Of a stretch of DNA of 64,000 bases, positions 56,489-64,000 are shown piece by piece. Numbering within the stretch: position 1 is the stretch's first letter; every line of letters begins with the position of its first letter. Source of the DNA: Pseudothauera hydrothermalis (GTDB lineage Bacteria; Pseudomonadota; Gammaproteobacteria; Burkholderiales; Rhodocyclaceae); contig NZ_CP029331.1 of the NCBI RefSeq assembly GCF_003345255.1, positions 1,240,001 to 1,304,000 of the forward strand, given 5' to 3'. The notes under the pieces were generated by a model. It ran no database searches, was not told the origin of the DNA, and was given only the letters and a program-made list of their open reading frames with translations. The position numbers were made by a program, and so were the translations under genes.

Positions 56489-58660
56489 ATGAATTGCCGC
56501 CTGGTCGTACTTCTCGTGGGTGCCATGCTCTCGTCCGCTTGTGGCAGCGGCGCGTGGAACGATCCCTATCCGGCCGCCGAGCGCGGGCAAAATGTGCTGT
56601 ATTCCGCATTCACCGAGCGTCCGAAGCATCTCGATCCGGTACAGTCTTACAGCGAAGACGAGGCGGTTTTCCTCTACCAGATCGTCGAGCCGCCGCTCGA
56701 ATACCATTACCTGAAACGCCCCTATGAACTGCGTCCGGGCTCGGCGCAGCTGCCGGTCATACGTCGCTTCGATGCTGCCGGGCAGTTGCTGGCCGACGAT
56801 GCCGATGCGGCGCTGGTTGCCAGCACTGTGTTCGAGATCTCTGTGCGGCCGGGCATCTTCTACCAGCCCCATCCGGCTTTTGCACGCCGCCCGGATGGCT
56901 CGCCGCGCTATCTGGATTTGACGCCTGCCGATCTGGATGGGGTGCGCAGCCTGACCGACTTTGCGTACACCGACACCCGCGAGCTGGTGGCTGCGGATTT
57001 TGTGCATCAGATCAAACGGCTTGCGCACCCGCGTCTGCACTCGCCGATTTTTGAACTGATGGCGCAGTATTTGCCCGGACTCAAGAGCCTGCATGCACAA
57101 CTGGTCGAGGCGGCGCGCCAGGATGCCGGCTGGCTGGATCTCACCCGGTTCGATTTGCCTGGGGTGGAGGTGATCGACCTCTACACCTTCCGCATAACCT
57201 TGCAAGGCAGCTATCCGCAGTTCATTTACTGGCTCACCATGCCTTTTTTCTCTCCGGTGCCGCCGGAGGTCGACCGCTTCTTTGGCCAGCCGGGCATGGC
57301 CGAGCGCAACCTCACGCTGGACTGGTGGCCGGTGGGGACCGGCCCTTATATGCTGGTGGAAAACAACCCCAACGCGCGCATGGTGCTTGCACGTAACCCC
57401 CACTACCATGGTGACACCTACCCCTGTGAGGGCGAGCCAGCGGATGTCGAAGCCGGCCTGTTGGCCGACTGCGGCAAGCGCCTGCCTTTCATCGACCGTG
57501 TGGTGTTTACCCGCGAGCGTGAGGGTATTCCCTATTGGAACAAATTCTTGCAGGGCTATTACGACGCTTCAGGGGTGTCATCGGACAATTTCGATCAGGC
57601 TGTGAGTCTGACCAGTCAGGGTGAGGTGACGCTGTCGGACTCGATGCGCGCCCGCGGCATCGAGCTTGTCACCTCAGTGTCGCCATCGATTTTTTATCTG
57701 GGCTTCAACATGCTCGACCCGCTGGTCGGCGGCGACGGCACGCCAGAGGGCAACGAGCGTGCGCGCAAGCTGCGCCAGGCAATCTCCATTGCCTTGGATA
57801 TGGAGGAATTCGTCTCGATATTCCTCAACGGACGGGGCGTGCCGGCAATGCACCCGATTCCGCCCGGTATTTTCGGCGCGCGGGAGGGTGAGGCGGGCAT
57901 CAATCCGGTAGTGTATGAATGGCGTGACGGCGCACCACAGCGGCGCAGCAAGGCGCTAGCCCGCGCTCTGTTGGCCGAGGCCGGTTGGCCCAACGGGCGC
58001 AATCCACAAACCGGCCAGGCGTTGATTTTGCATCTGGACACCACACCCGGCGGGCTGGGCGATAAGGCGCGTTCGGACTGGCTGGCCAAGCAGTTCCGCG
58101 AGCTCGGTGTGCAGTTCGTGGTACGTGCCACCGACTGGAACCGGTATCAGGAAAAAATACGCACCGGCAATCTGCAGCTTTTTTTCATGGGTTGGAATGC
58201 CGATTACCCGGATCCGGAGAATCTGCTTTTCCTGCTGCACGGCGCTCAGGGCAAGGTCAAATACGGTGGACAGAATGCCGCCAACTACCAGAACGCCGAA
58301 TACGATGCGCTGTTCGAGCGCATGAAGGCCATGCCCGACGGTCCGGCCCGTCAAGCCATCATCGACCGCATGGTGGCCATTGTGCAGCATGACGCGCCCT
58401 GGATTTTCGGCTTTCACCCCAAGTCCTATGCGCTGCAGCACGGTTGGCTGTACAACCGCAAGCCGGGCAACATCGTGCGCGGCACACTCAAGTACCAGCG
58501 CATCGACCCGGCCAAGCGCGAGGCTGCGCGCGCGGCCTGGAACCGTCCGGTGCTGTGGCCGCTTGCGCTCATGGCGCTTTTGCTTGCAGCACTGCTGGCG
58601 CCGGCGGTGGTGCATTGGCGCCGGCGCGAGCGGGCCACGGCCAGCCCGGAGGCGGGCTGA
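56489..58660 (+). CDS. Peptide ABC transporter substrate-binding protein with C-terminal membrane anchor
   Basis: Family 5 (DppA/YejA-like) binding protein of 723 aa. The N-terminal signal ends LSSAC, a lipobox-like site whose -3 residue is Ser instead of Leu. The body has the two-lobed SBP_bac_5 features (RPKHLDPVQSYSEDEA, WPVGTGPYMLVENNPNARMVLARNP, LRQAISIALDMEEFV, FFMGWNADYPDPENLLFLLHG). Unusually, it ends in a clear membrane helix (VLWPLALMALLLAALLAPAVV) followed by RRRER, so the protein is anchored at the C-terminus and perhaps both ends. Overlaps the first permease gene. Confidence 0.88.
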   Translation: MNCRLVVLLVGAMLSSACGSGAWNDPYPAAERGQNVLYSAFTERPKHLDPVQSYSEDEAVFLYQIVEPPLEYHYLKRPYELRPGSAQLPVIRRFDAAGQLLADDADAALVASTVFEISVRPGIFYQPHPAFARRPDGSPRYLDLTPADLDGVRSLTDFAYTDTRELVAADFVHQIKRLAHPRLHSPIFELMAQYLPGLKSLHAQLVEAARQDAGWLDLTRFDLPGVEVIDLYTFRITLQGSYPQFIYWLTMPFFSPVPPEVDRFFGQPGMAERNLTLDWWPVGTGPYMLVENNPNARMVLARNPHYHGDTYPCEGEPADVEAGLLADCGKRLPFIDRVVFTREREGIPYWNKFLQGYYDASGVSSDNFDQAVSLTSQGEVTLSDSMRARGIELVTSVSPSIFYLGFNMLDPLVGGDGTPEGNERARKLRQAISIALDMEEFVSIFLNGRGVPAMHPIPPGIFGAREGEAGINPVVYEWRDGAPQRRSKALARALLAEAGWPNGRNPQTGQALILHLDTTPGGLGDKARSDWLAKQFRELGVQFVVRATDWNRYQEKIRTGNLQLFFMGWNADYPDPENLLFLLHGAQGKVKYGGQNAANYQNAEYDALFERMKAMPDGPARQAIIDRMVAIVQHDAPWIFGFHPKSYALQHGWLYNRKPGNIVRGTLKYQRIDPAKREAARAAWNRPVLWPLALMALLLAALLAPAVVHWRRRERATASPEAG

Positions 58661-59637
58661 TGTTGGGCTATCTGCTGCGCCGCCTGATCTATGCCGTGCC
58701 GATACTGATCGGCGTGAATCTATTGACTTTCTTGTTGTTTTTCGTAGTGAACACGCCTGACGACATGGCGCGCATGCACCTGGGAGTGCGTCATGCCAGC
58801 GCCGAAGGTATTGCGCGCTGGAAAGCTGAGCGCGGCTACGACAAGCCCACGTTCTGGAATGCCCACGCGCAAGGCGCGAAGCGCTTTACCGAAACCATCT
58901 TTTTTGAAAAGTCGGTGCGCATGTTTGTGTTCGATTTCGGTCGCGCCGACGATGGCCGCGACATCGGGCGGGAGATCCGCGAACGCATGGGGCCGTCGCT
59001 GGCGGTGGCCGTGCCCACCTTTGTGCTGGGGCTGTTCGCGTCGATCACCTTTGCCTTGCTATTGGTGTTTTTTCGCGCCACCTATCTGGACTTTTGGGGG
59101 GTGGTGAGCTGTGTGGCCATGATGTCCATCTCCAGCCTGTTCTACATCATCGGCGGGCAGTGGCTGGTTGCCAAGGTCTGGGCCTTGGTGCCGATCTCGG
59201 GTTATGCGCCGGGGTTGGATGCTGCGCGCTTTTTGGTGCTGCCGGTGCTGATCGGCGTGCTGGCTGGGTTGGGTGCCAATGTGCGCTGGTATCGCACCAT
59301 TTTTCTCGAGGAGATCTCGAGCGACTACGTCCGCACCGCGCGCGCCAAGGGTTTGTCGGAGTTCGCGGTGCTGTTTCGCCATGTGCTCAGAAACGCCATG
59401 ATCCCCATCCTGACCGGTACGGTCGTACTGATTCCGATGCTGTTCATGGGTAGTCTGTTGGTGGAATCTTTCTTTGGCATCCCTGGCCTGGGCAGCTACA
59501 CCATCGATGCAATCAATGCCCAGGACTTCGCGGTGGTGCGTGCGATGGTGTTCATCGGTTCGGTGCTGTACATCGTTGGTCTGATTCTGACCGACATCGC
59601 ATACACCCTGGTCGATCCGCGAATACGGCTGGAGTAA
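58660..59637 (+). CDS. Peptide ABC transporter permease (YejB/DppB type)
   Basis: A 325-aa inner membrane permease: YLLRRLIYAVPILIGVNLLTFLLFF start, a soluble loop of about 80 residues, and the EAA loop DYVRTARAKGLSEFAVLFRHVLRN that contacts an ATPase, followed by FFGIPGLGSYTIDAI. Resembles YejB. ATG overlaps the binding-protein stop; three bases separate it from the second permease. Confidence 0.9.
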   Translation: MLGYLLRRLIYAVPILIGVNLLTFLLFFVVNTPDDMARMHLGVRHASAEGIARWKAERGYDKPTFWNAHAQGAKRFTETIFFEKSVRMFVFDFGRADDGRDIGREIRERMGPSLAVAVPTFVLGLFASITFALLLVFFRATYLDFWGVVSCVAMMSISSLFYIIGGQWLVAKVWALVPISGYAPGLDAARFLVLPVLIGVLAGLGANVRWYRTIFLEEISSDYVRTARAKGLSEFAVLFRHVLRNAMIPILTGTVVLIPMLFMGSLLVESFFGIPGLGSYTIDAINAQDFAVVRAMVFIGSVLYIVGLILTDIAYTLVDPRIRLE

Positions 59638-59640
59638 ACC

Positions 59641-61056
59641 ATGAGCTTCAAGCCGGTATTGCTGTGGACCGACACATTGTTTTTTGCCCTGCTCTTGGCC
59701 GGTGTGCTCACGGTGCGCTATGTGCGTCGCCACGAGGCACTGTCGTCAGCGTGGCGCAAGGTCGGCCGCAGCCCGGTCGGCATGGCCTCTGCCACCGTGT
59801 TGCTGGGTTTTTTGTCGATCGCGGTGGCAGACAGCCTGCACTTTCGTCCGCAGCTGCCCGCTGTGGCCGAAGCCCCTGCGGATGCGCAACCGGTGTATGC
59901 CGTCGAGGTGCTTTCGGTGCTGGACGTAGCACTGGCCAAATTGCGTACCCGTAGCGAAAAAACCTATTCCGCGCCTTTTGCCGACCGGCTTTATGTACGT
60001 GAGACCGTCGAACTGCCCGAAGGCGGCCAGGCGCGTATCTATCCGCGCCTGCTCTGGGGGGGCGCACATCTGCGCGAGCCGGCCGCTGAAAAGGGCGCCG
60101 ATATCGGCCAGCGCGCGCTCGGCGGTGCGGCGCTCGGTCTGGTGCTGTGGCTGCCACTGCCCGTTTTGCTCGCTGCCGGGCTGGCGCGCAAGGCGGCTCA
60201 GCCGTTTGTGGCCGCTTTGCGCAGCGTCGTGCTGGGCAAGACCGAATTGGCTTGGCGGGCAGCCTTGCTCACGTTGGGCGCAATCTTTCTGATCGCCGGT
60301 GCGGTGGCGGCGCTGGCGCCCTGGTATCACGTCTTGGGCACCGACAAAGTGGGTCAGGATGTGCTCTATCTGGCACTCAAAAGCGTGCGCACTGCATTGC
60401 TGATCGGCACGCTCACCACCTTGATCATGTTGCCGTTTGCAGTGGTGTTGGGGGTGATGGCCGGTTATCTGGGCGGCTGGGTGGATGATCTCATCCAGTA
60501 TCTCTATACCGTACTGAACGCCATTCCGGGCGTGCTCTTGATTGCCGCCGCGGTGTTGATGATGCAAGGGCTCATCGACACCCATCCGCAATGGTTTGCC
60601 ACCGCTGCCGAGCGCGCCGATGCGCGCCTGCTGGCATTGTGTTTGATTCTCGGCATGACCAGTTGGACCGCTCTATGCCGCCTGTTGCGCGGCGAGACGC
60701 TCAAGCTGCGCGAGATGGAATACGTTCAGGCCGCGCGCGCCTTCGGGGTGCGCACCCCGGCCATCCTGCGCCGTCATGTGCTGCCCAACGTCATGCACAT
60801 CGTACTGATTGCGCTGGTGATGGATTTTTCCGGTCTTGTCCTGGCCGAGGCGGTGTTGTCCTATATCGGCATCGGTGTCGATCCGACCATGATCAGCTTT
60901 GGCACCATGATCAACTTGGCGCGTGCAGAGCTTGCCCGCGACCCGATGGTGTGGTGGTCCTTGGCCGCTGCCTTCGGCTTCATGTTCGTGCTGGTGCTGG
61001 CGGCCAATCTATTTGCCGACGTGGTGCGGGACGCTTTCGATCCGCGCCGTGGGTGA
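59641..61056 (+). CDS. Peptide ABC transporter permease (YejE/DppC type), long form
   Basis: A 471-aa permease. The C-terminal ~240 residues are standard: GTDKVGQDVLYLALKSVRTALLIG, the EAA loop EYVQAARAFGVRTPAILRRHVLPNV and EAVLSYIGIGVDPTMISFGTM. The N-terminal half is longer than in DppC and has two extra hydrophobic parts and a periplasmic-looking stretch (residues ~75-160). No ATPase gene follows; the next gene, mobB, is 94 bases on and belongs to another pathway. Confidence 0.88.
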   Translation: MSFKPVLLWTDTLFFALLLAGVLTVRYVRRHEALSSAWRKVGRSPVGMASATVLLGFLSIAVADSLHFRPQLPAVAEAPADAQPVYAVEVLSVLDVALAKLRTRSEKTYSAPFADRLYVRETVELPEGGQARIYPRLLWGGAHLREPAAEKGADIGQRALGGAALGLVLWLPLPVLLAAGLARKAAQPFVAALRSVVLGKTELAWRAALLTLGAIFLIAGAVAALAPWYHVLGTDKVGQDVLYLALKSVRTALLIGTLTTLIMLPFAVVLGVMAGYLGGWVDDLIQYLYTVLNAIPGVLLIAAAVLMMQGLIDTHPQWFATAAERADARLLALCLILGMTSWTALCRLLRGETLKLREMEYVQAARAFGVRTPAILRRHVLPNVMHIVLIALVMDFSGLVLAEAVLSYIGIGVDPTMISFGTMINLARAELARDPMVWWSLAAAFGFMFVLVLAANLFADVVRDAFDPRRG

Positions 61057-61150
61057 AGGTGGGTGCTGCACCTGAGCGCAGTCAAGTCCGGCCGCAGCCG
61101 GCCTGTAGTATTCTGGCGCTTCTCTTTTTGGCAGCCAATGGCCTCATTGA

Positions 61151-61645
61151 ATGAAAGTGTTTGGTATCGCCGGCTGGTCCGGCGCCGGCAAGACGACCCT
61201 GGTGGAGAGGTTGATCCCGGTGTTTACCGGCCGCGGACTCACCGTGTCGGTGATCAAGCACGCCCACCACGGTTTCGATCTGGATAAACCCGGCAAGGAT
61301 TCCTGGCGCCACCGCGAGGCCGGCGCCACCCAGGTGCTGATGCTCTCCAACGAGCGCTGGGTGCTGATGCATGAACTGCGCGGCGCTCCCGAGCCCACGT
61401 TGGCAGAGCAGTTGCGCGTGCTCGAACCCACGGATTTGGTGCTGATCGAAGGCTACAAGGCCGCGCCGGTGCCCAAAATCGAAGTCCACCGTCCGGCGCA
61501 TGGCAAACCGCCGCTGTGGCCGCAAAACGAGCATGTGGTGGCGGTGGCCAGCGATGCGGCGTTGGACTGTCCGCTGCCGTTGTTGCCGCTCAATGATCCG
61601 GCAGCGGTGGCGGATTTCATCCTCAAGTATCTGGAGCGTGCATGA
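61151..61645 (+). CDS. mobB: Molybdopterin-guanine dinucleotide biosynthesis adaptor MobB
   Basis: MobB (164 aa), a GTP-binding protein that supports MobA in attaching GMP to molybdopterin. P-loop GWSGAGKTT near residues 8-16, IKHAHHGFDLDKPGKDSWRHREAGA and LVLIEGYKAAPVPKIEVHR are conserved. It overlaps moeA by four bases; first gene of mobB-moeA-moaD-moaE. Confidence 0.96.
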   Translation: MKVFGIAGWSGAGKTTLVERLIPVFTGRGLTVSVIKHAHHGFDLDKPGKDSWRHREAGATQVLMLSNERWVLMHELRGAPEPTLAEQLRVLEPTDLVLIEGYKAAPVPKIEVHRPAHGKPPLWPQNEHVVAVASDAALDCPLPLLPLNDPAAVADFILKYLERA

Positions 61646-62847
61646 ACGACAAACTCCTGTCTTTCGAGGAAGCTTTGGCGCGTTTACTTGCCGAGGCCCG
61701 CCCGGTCCGTGAGGTGGATCAGGTCGATACCCTGGCTGCCGCCGGTCGCGTGCTGGCCAGTCCCCAGCATTCCAGCATCGCGCTGCCACCGATGGACAGC
61801 GCCACCATGGACGGCTACGCCGTGCGGGCTGTCGATGTGCCGGCTCCCGGAGTCTGCCTGCCGGTGTCGCAGCGCATCCCGGCCGGTAGCGTCGGTCACG
61901 CGCTGGCGCCCGGCAGTGCAGCAAGAATCTTCACCGGTGCGCCGCTGCCGCCGGGTGCGGACGCTGTGGTGATGCAGGAGTTGTGCGAGCCGCGCGGCGA
62001 ATCGGTGCGCATCGACCATCGGCCGCGCGCAGGAGAGGCGATCCGCCGTGCCGGTGAGGACATCGCCCGCGGCCAGCAGGTGCTGCCGGCAGGCATTCGA
62101 CTGCGTCCTCAGCATATCGCCCTGGCTGCCGCGGTCGGCCTGGCCCGGCTGCCGGTGTATCGCCGTCTGCGGGTGGCGCTGTTTTCTACTGGTAGTGAGC
62201 TGGTGATGCCGGGCGAGCCGTTGCCGCCGGGTGCCATTTACAACTCCAACCGCTACCTGCTGGGTGCGCTGCTTGCCGGGCTGGGCTGCGAGATCACCGA
62301 CCTGGGCATCGTCCCGGATAACCTGGAGGCCACCCGCAAGGCCCTACGCGAAGCGGCCGAGCGTCACGACCTGATTCTGACCAGCGGCGGCGTGTCGGTC
62401 GGTGAGGAAGACCACGTCAAACCGGCGGTGGAAGCCGAAGGCCGTCTGATGATGTGGAAAATCGCCATGAAACCGGGTAAACCGCTGGCTTACGGGCGGG
62501 TGCACGGCGCGGCTTTCATCGGTCTGCCAGGCAACCCGGTGTCGAGTTTCGTCACCTTTCTGATGATGGTGCGGCCGTTCATTCTGACCGCTCAGGGGGT
62601 GACAGAGGTGGCGCCGCAGCGGGTGAGTCTGCGTGCGGATTTCGACTGGCCCCGTCCGGATCGCCGGCGCGAATTCTTGCGCGCGCGCATCACCGAAGCC
62701 GGCACTGTGGAGTTGTTCGGCAACCAGGGCGCGGCTGCGCTGCAGTCGACCGCCTGGGCCAATGGCCTGGTGGATATCGCCCCCGAACAGCCGGTGGCGC
62801 GCGGCGATCTGGTTCATTTCTTGCCCTTTGGCGACTTGCTGTCATAA
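61642..62847 (+). CDS. moeA: Molybdopterin molybdenumtransferase MoeA
   Basis: MoeA (401 aa) inserts molybdate into adenylylated molybdopterin. Motifs: PPMDSATMDGYAVRAVD, IFTGAPLPPGADAVVMQE, STGSELVMPGEPLPPGAIYNSNRYLL, TSGGVSVGEEDHVK and MKPGKPLAYGRVHGAAFIGLPGNPVS. All expected catalytic segments are present. Confidence 0.98.
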   Translation: MNDKLLSFEEALARLLAEARPVREVDQVDTLAAAGRVLASPQHSSIALPPMDSATMDGYAVRAVDVPAPGVCLPVSQRIPAGSVGHALAPGSAARIFTGAPLPPGADAVVMQELCEPRGESVRIDHRPRAGEAIRRAGEDIARGQQVLPAGIRLRPQHIALAAAVGLARLPVYRRLRVALFSTGSELVMPGEPLPPGAIYNSNRYLLGALLAGLGCEITDLGIVPDNLEATRKALREAAERHDLILTSGGVSVGEEDHVKPAVEAEGRLMMWKIAMKPGKPLAYGRVHGAAFIGLPGNPVSSFVTFLMMVRPFILTAQGVTEVAPQRVSLRADFDWPRPDRRREFLRARITEAGTVELFGNQGAAALQSTAWANGLVDIAPEQPVARGDLVHFLPFGDLLS

Positions 62848-62851
62848 AGCC

Positions 62852-63109
62852 ATGAAAGAACTCAATATTCTGTATTTTGCCAGTCTGCGCGAAGCGGTCG
62901 GTTGCGCAGGCGAACGCCTGCCGCTGCCCGAGGGGGTGTGTACCGTGGGCGCGCTGCGCGAACATCTGGCCGCCCGTGGCGGGGTGTGGACTGCCCTGAC
63001 CACCGGCCGCAACCTGCGGGCTGCGGTCAACCAACGCATGGTCGATGGCGATGCGACGCTCGCCCCGGGCGACGAGATTGCCTTTTTTCCGCCGGTAACC
63101 GGGGGGTGA
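62852..63109 (+). CDS. moaD: Molybdopterin synthase small (sulfur carrier) subunit MoaD
   Basis: An 85-aa ubiquitin-fold protein (LNILYFASLREAVGCAGERL, LAPGDEIAFFPPVTGG) ending in the required Gly-Gly, whose thiocarboxylate donates sulfur to MoaE. Four bases after moeA, three before moaE. Confidence 0.96.
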   Translation: MKELNILYFASLREAVGCAGERLPLPEGVCTVGALREHLAARGGVWTALTTGRNLRAAVNQRMVDGDATLAPGDEIAFFPPVTGG

Positions 63110-63112
63110 GCC

Positions 63113-63568
63113 GTGTCGGTAAGTGTGCAGAAAGCGGATTTCGATGTCGGTGCGGAGATTGCTGCGTTATCGGCCGGTCGCGCCGAAGTCGGTGCGGTGG
63201 CGAGCTTCGTCGGCCTGGTACGCGACAGCGGGCAGGGCAAAAACGTGCAAGCGATGACCCTGGAGCATTATCCCGGGATGACCGAAACCGCGCTGGCCGA
63301 GATCGTCGCTCAGGCCCACCAGCGCTGGGCGCTGCTTGGGGTGCGGGTCATCCACCGCCATGGCCGGCTGCTGCCAGGCGATCGTATCGTTTTCGTTGGC
63401 GTGGCCAGCGCGCATCGAGGTGACGCCTTTGCTGCCTGCCAGTTCATCATGGACTACCTCAAAACCCGGGCGCCGTTCTGGAAGCGCGAAGAAACGCCGG
63501 ACGGCTCGCACTGGGTCGATGCGAAGGAGAGCGACGACCAGGCCGCGGCACGCTGGGAAGGTTCTTGA
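63113..63568 (+). CDS. moaE: Molybdopterin synthase catalytic subunit MoaE
   Basis: MoaE (151 aa) converts cyclic pyranopterin monophosphate to molybdopterin with sulfur from MoaD. Conserved parts: GAVASFVGLVRDS, MTLEHYPGMTETAL, IHRHGRLLPGDRIVFVGVAS, AHRGDAFAACQFIMDYLKTRAPFWKRE with the active-site Lys residues. GTG start at 63113. Followed by an intrinsic terminator. Confidence 0.97.
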   Translation: MSVSVQKADFDVGAEIAALSAGRAEVGAVASFVGLVRDSGQGKNVQAMTLEHYPGMTETALAEIVAQAHQRWALLGVRVIHRHGRLLPGDRIVFVGVASAHRGDAFAACQFIMDYLKTRAPFWKREETPDGSHWVDAKESDDQAAARWEGS

Positions 63569-63630
63569 TTTTGCATCGCGCGGGGACTCCCGGGGTTCGG
63601 TAACCGCCGGTTGCAGCGTGTGTGAACGCA

Positions 63631-63662
63631 CCAGGGCGCCTGTGGCGCCCTGGAAAATTTTT
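63631..63662 (+). terminator. Intrinsic terminator of the mobB-moeA-moaDE operon
   Basis: A perfect ten-base-pair stem (CCAGGGCGCC / GGCGCCCTGG at 63631-63640 and 63644-63653) with a TGT loop, then AAAATTTTT. Between moaE and the convergent phasin gene; the stem could also serve the phasin on the other strand, although no T-run follows there. Confidence 0.85.
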
Positions 63663-63692
63663 GATGCAACTTCAGCCGCTCAGCGGCGGCCC

Positions 63693-64000
63693 TCAGCGCC
63701 GGCCTTTTGGCGGCTGGGTCATGGTGCTGAAAGCCTGGAAGGCTTCGGCCGATGCGCGGGCCATTTGTTCAAAGGCGTTGCGGGTGGTGTCCATCGCAGT
63801 CTGGATGGCGGTCATGGCGTTTTGGTCGGTAATCGGCATGCCTTTGAACAGCTTTTGCATGGCGTCGAACATGTCTTGACTGCCGGTGGTCAGTTGTTCG
63901 CCGACCAGTTTGCCGACTTCGCTCTGGGTCCGTGCGGTGATCTCGGCAATCTCGCGGGCGCAGGACAGCATCTTTTCGGTGGTGGCCTGCGCGAACTGAG
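63693..64000 (-). CDS. Phasin family protein (partial, cut by window edge)
   Basis: The visible ~102 residues are amphipathic helix typical of phasins that coat polyhydroxyalkanoate granules: FAQATTEKMLSCAREIAEITAR, LVGEQLTTGSQDMFDAMQKL, AMDTTRNAFEQMARASAEAFQAF, ending TMTQPPKGRR. The N-terminus lies beyond position 64000. It implies that the organism stores polyhydroxyalkanoate. Confidence 0.85.
   Translation of the reverse strand, partial: QFAQATTEKMLSCAREIAEITARTQSEVGKLVGEQLTTGSQDMFDAMQKLFKGMPITDQNAMTAIQTAMDTTRNAFEQMARASAEAFQAFSTMTQPPKGRR

Overview
The window is high-GC DNA carrying a typical betaproteobacterial gene complement, most like a Rhodocyclales (Azoarcus/Thauera-type) chromosome. 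The pointers are the rpsP-rimM-trmD-rplS operon, lptFG divergent from pepA-holC-valS, a urease cluster with hupE, a phasin, a NosA/OprC-type copper receptor and molybdenum cofactor genes. The genus is inferred from overall resemblance, not from any marker search.

Layout. 1-5.8 kb (minus strand): part of a type III-B CRISPR effector operon, in transcription order a CARF-domain accessory protein of the NE0113 family, cmr1, cmr2/cas10 and a cmr3 that runs off the left edge. No CRISPR array is visible. 6.0-14.1 kb (plus): the urea ABC transporter ATPase urtE, a membrane GGDEF protein, then ureDABCEFG and hupE/ureJ. 14.3-18.1 kb: trkH converging on kdpE and a short kdpD that lacks the usual N-terminal sensor; a small inverted-repeat element lies between them. 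18.3-24.3 kb: YitT, a DUF3999 protein with only the tail of its DUF2339 partner left, an unknown 402-aa protein and a PlpD-like patatin autotransporter.

24.3-31.0 kb is the most interesting part. Two cobalamin riboswitches lie about 2.4 kb apart on the same strand. The first precedes a double-hotdog acyl-CoA thioesterase, with a previously unannotated 51-codon ORF in between; the second precedes nrdAB (class Ia ribonucleotide reductase). The nrd leader also has a pair of NrdR-box-like palindromes with centres exactly 31 bp apart, and an intact IS630-family element sits just upstream of them. Together this looks like a small set of genes switched on when vitamin B12 is short.

31.1-36.3 kb: DUF3096, a TonB-dependent copper receptor with a DUF2946 protein, moaC, bepA-type metalloprotease and tusA. 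36.4-41 kb is a decaying patch: an enoyl-CoA hydratase with an internal deletion, a LysR regulator with two frameshifts and a CoA-transferase with one frameshift, among intact hydrolase and LysE-type exporter genes. 41-51 kb holds housekeeping genes (valS, holC, pepA, lptFG, rplS-trmD-rimM-rpsP). 51-64 kb: an unknown 503-aa protein, YihY, a hydrolase/flavodoxin pair, fabI, a peptide ABC transporter operon without an ATPase gene, mobB-moeA-moaD-moaE, and a phasin cut by the right edge.

All functional calls are from reading protein motifs and gene order; no database search was possible.
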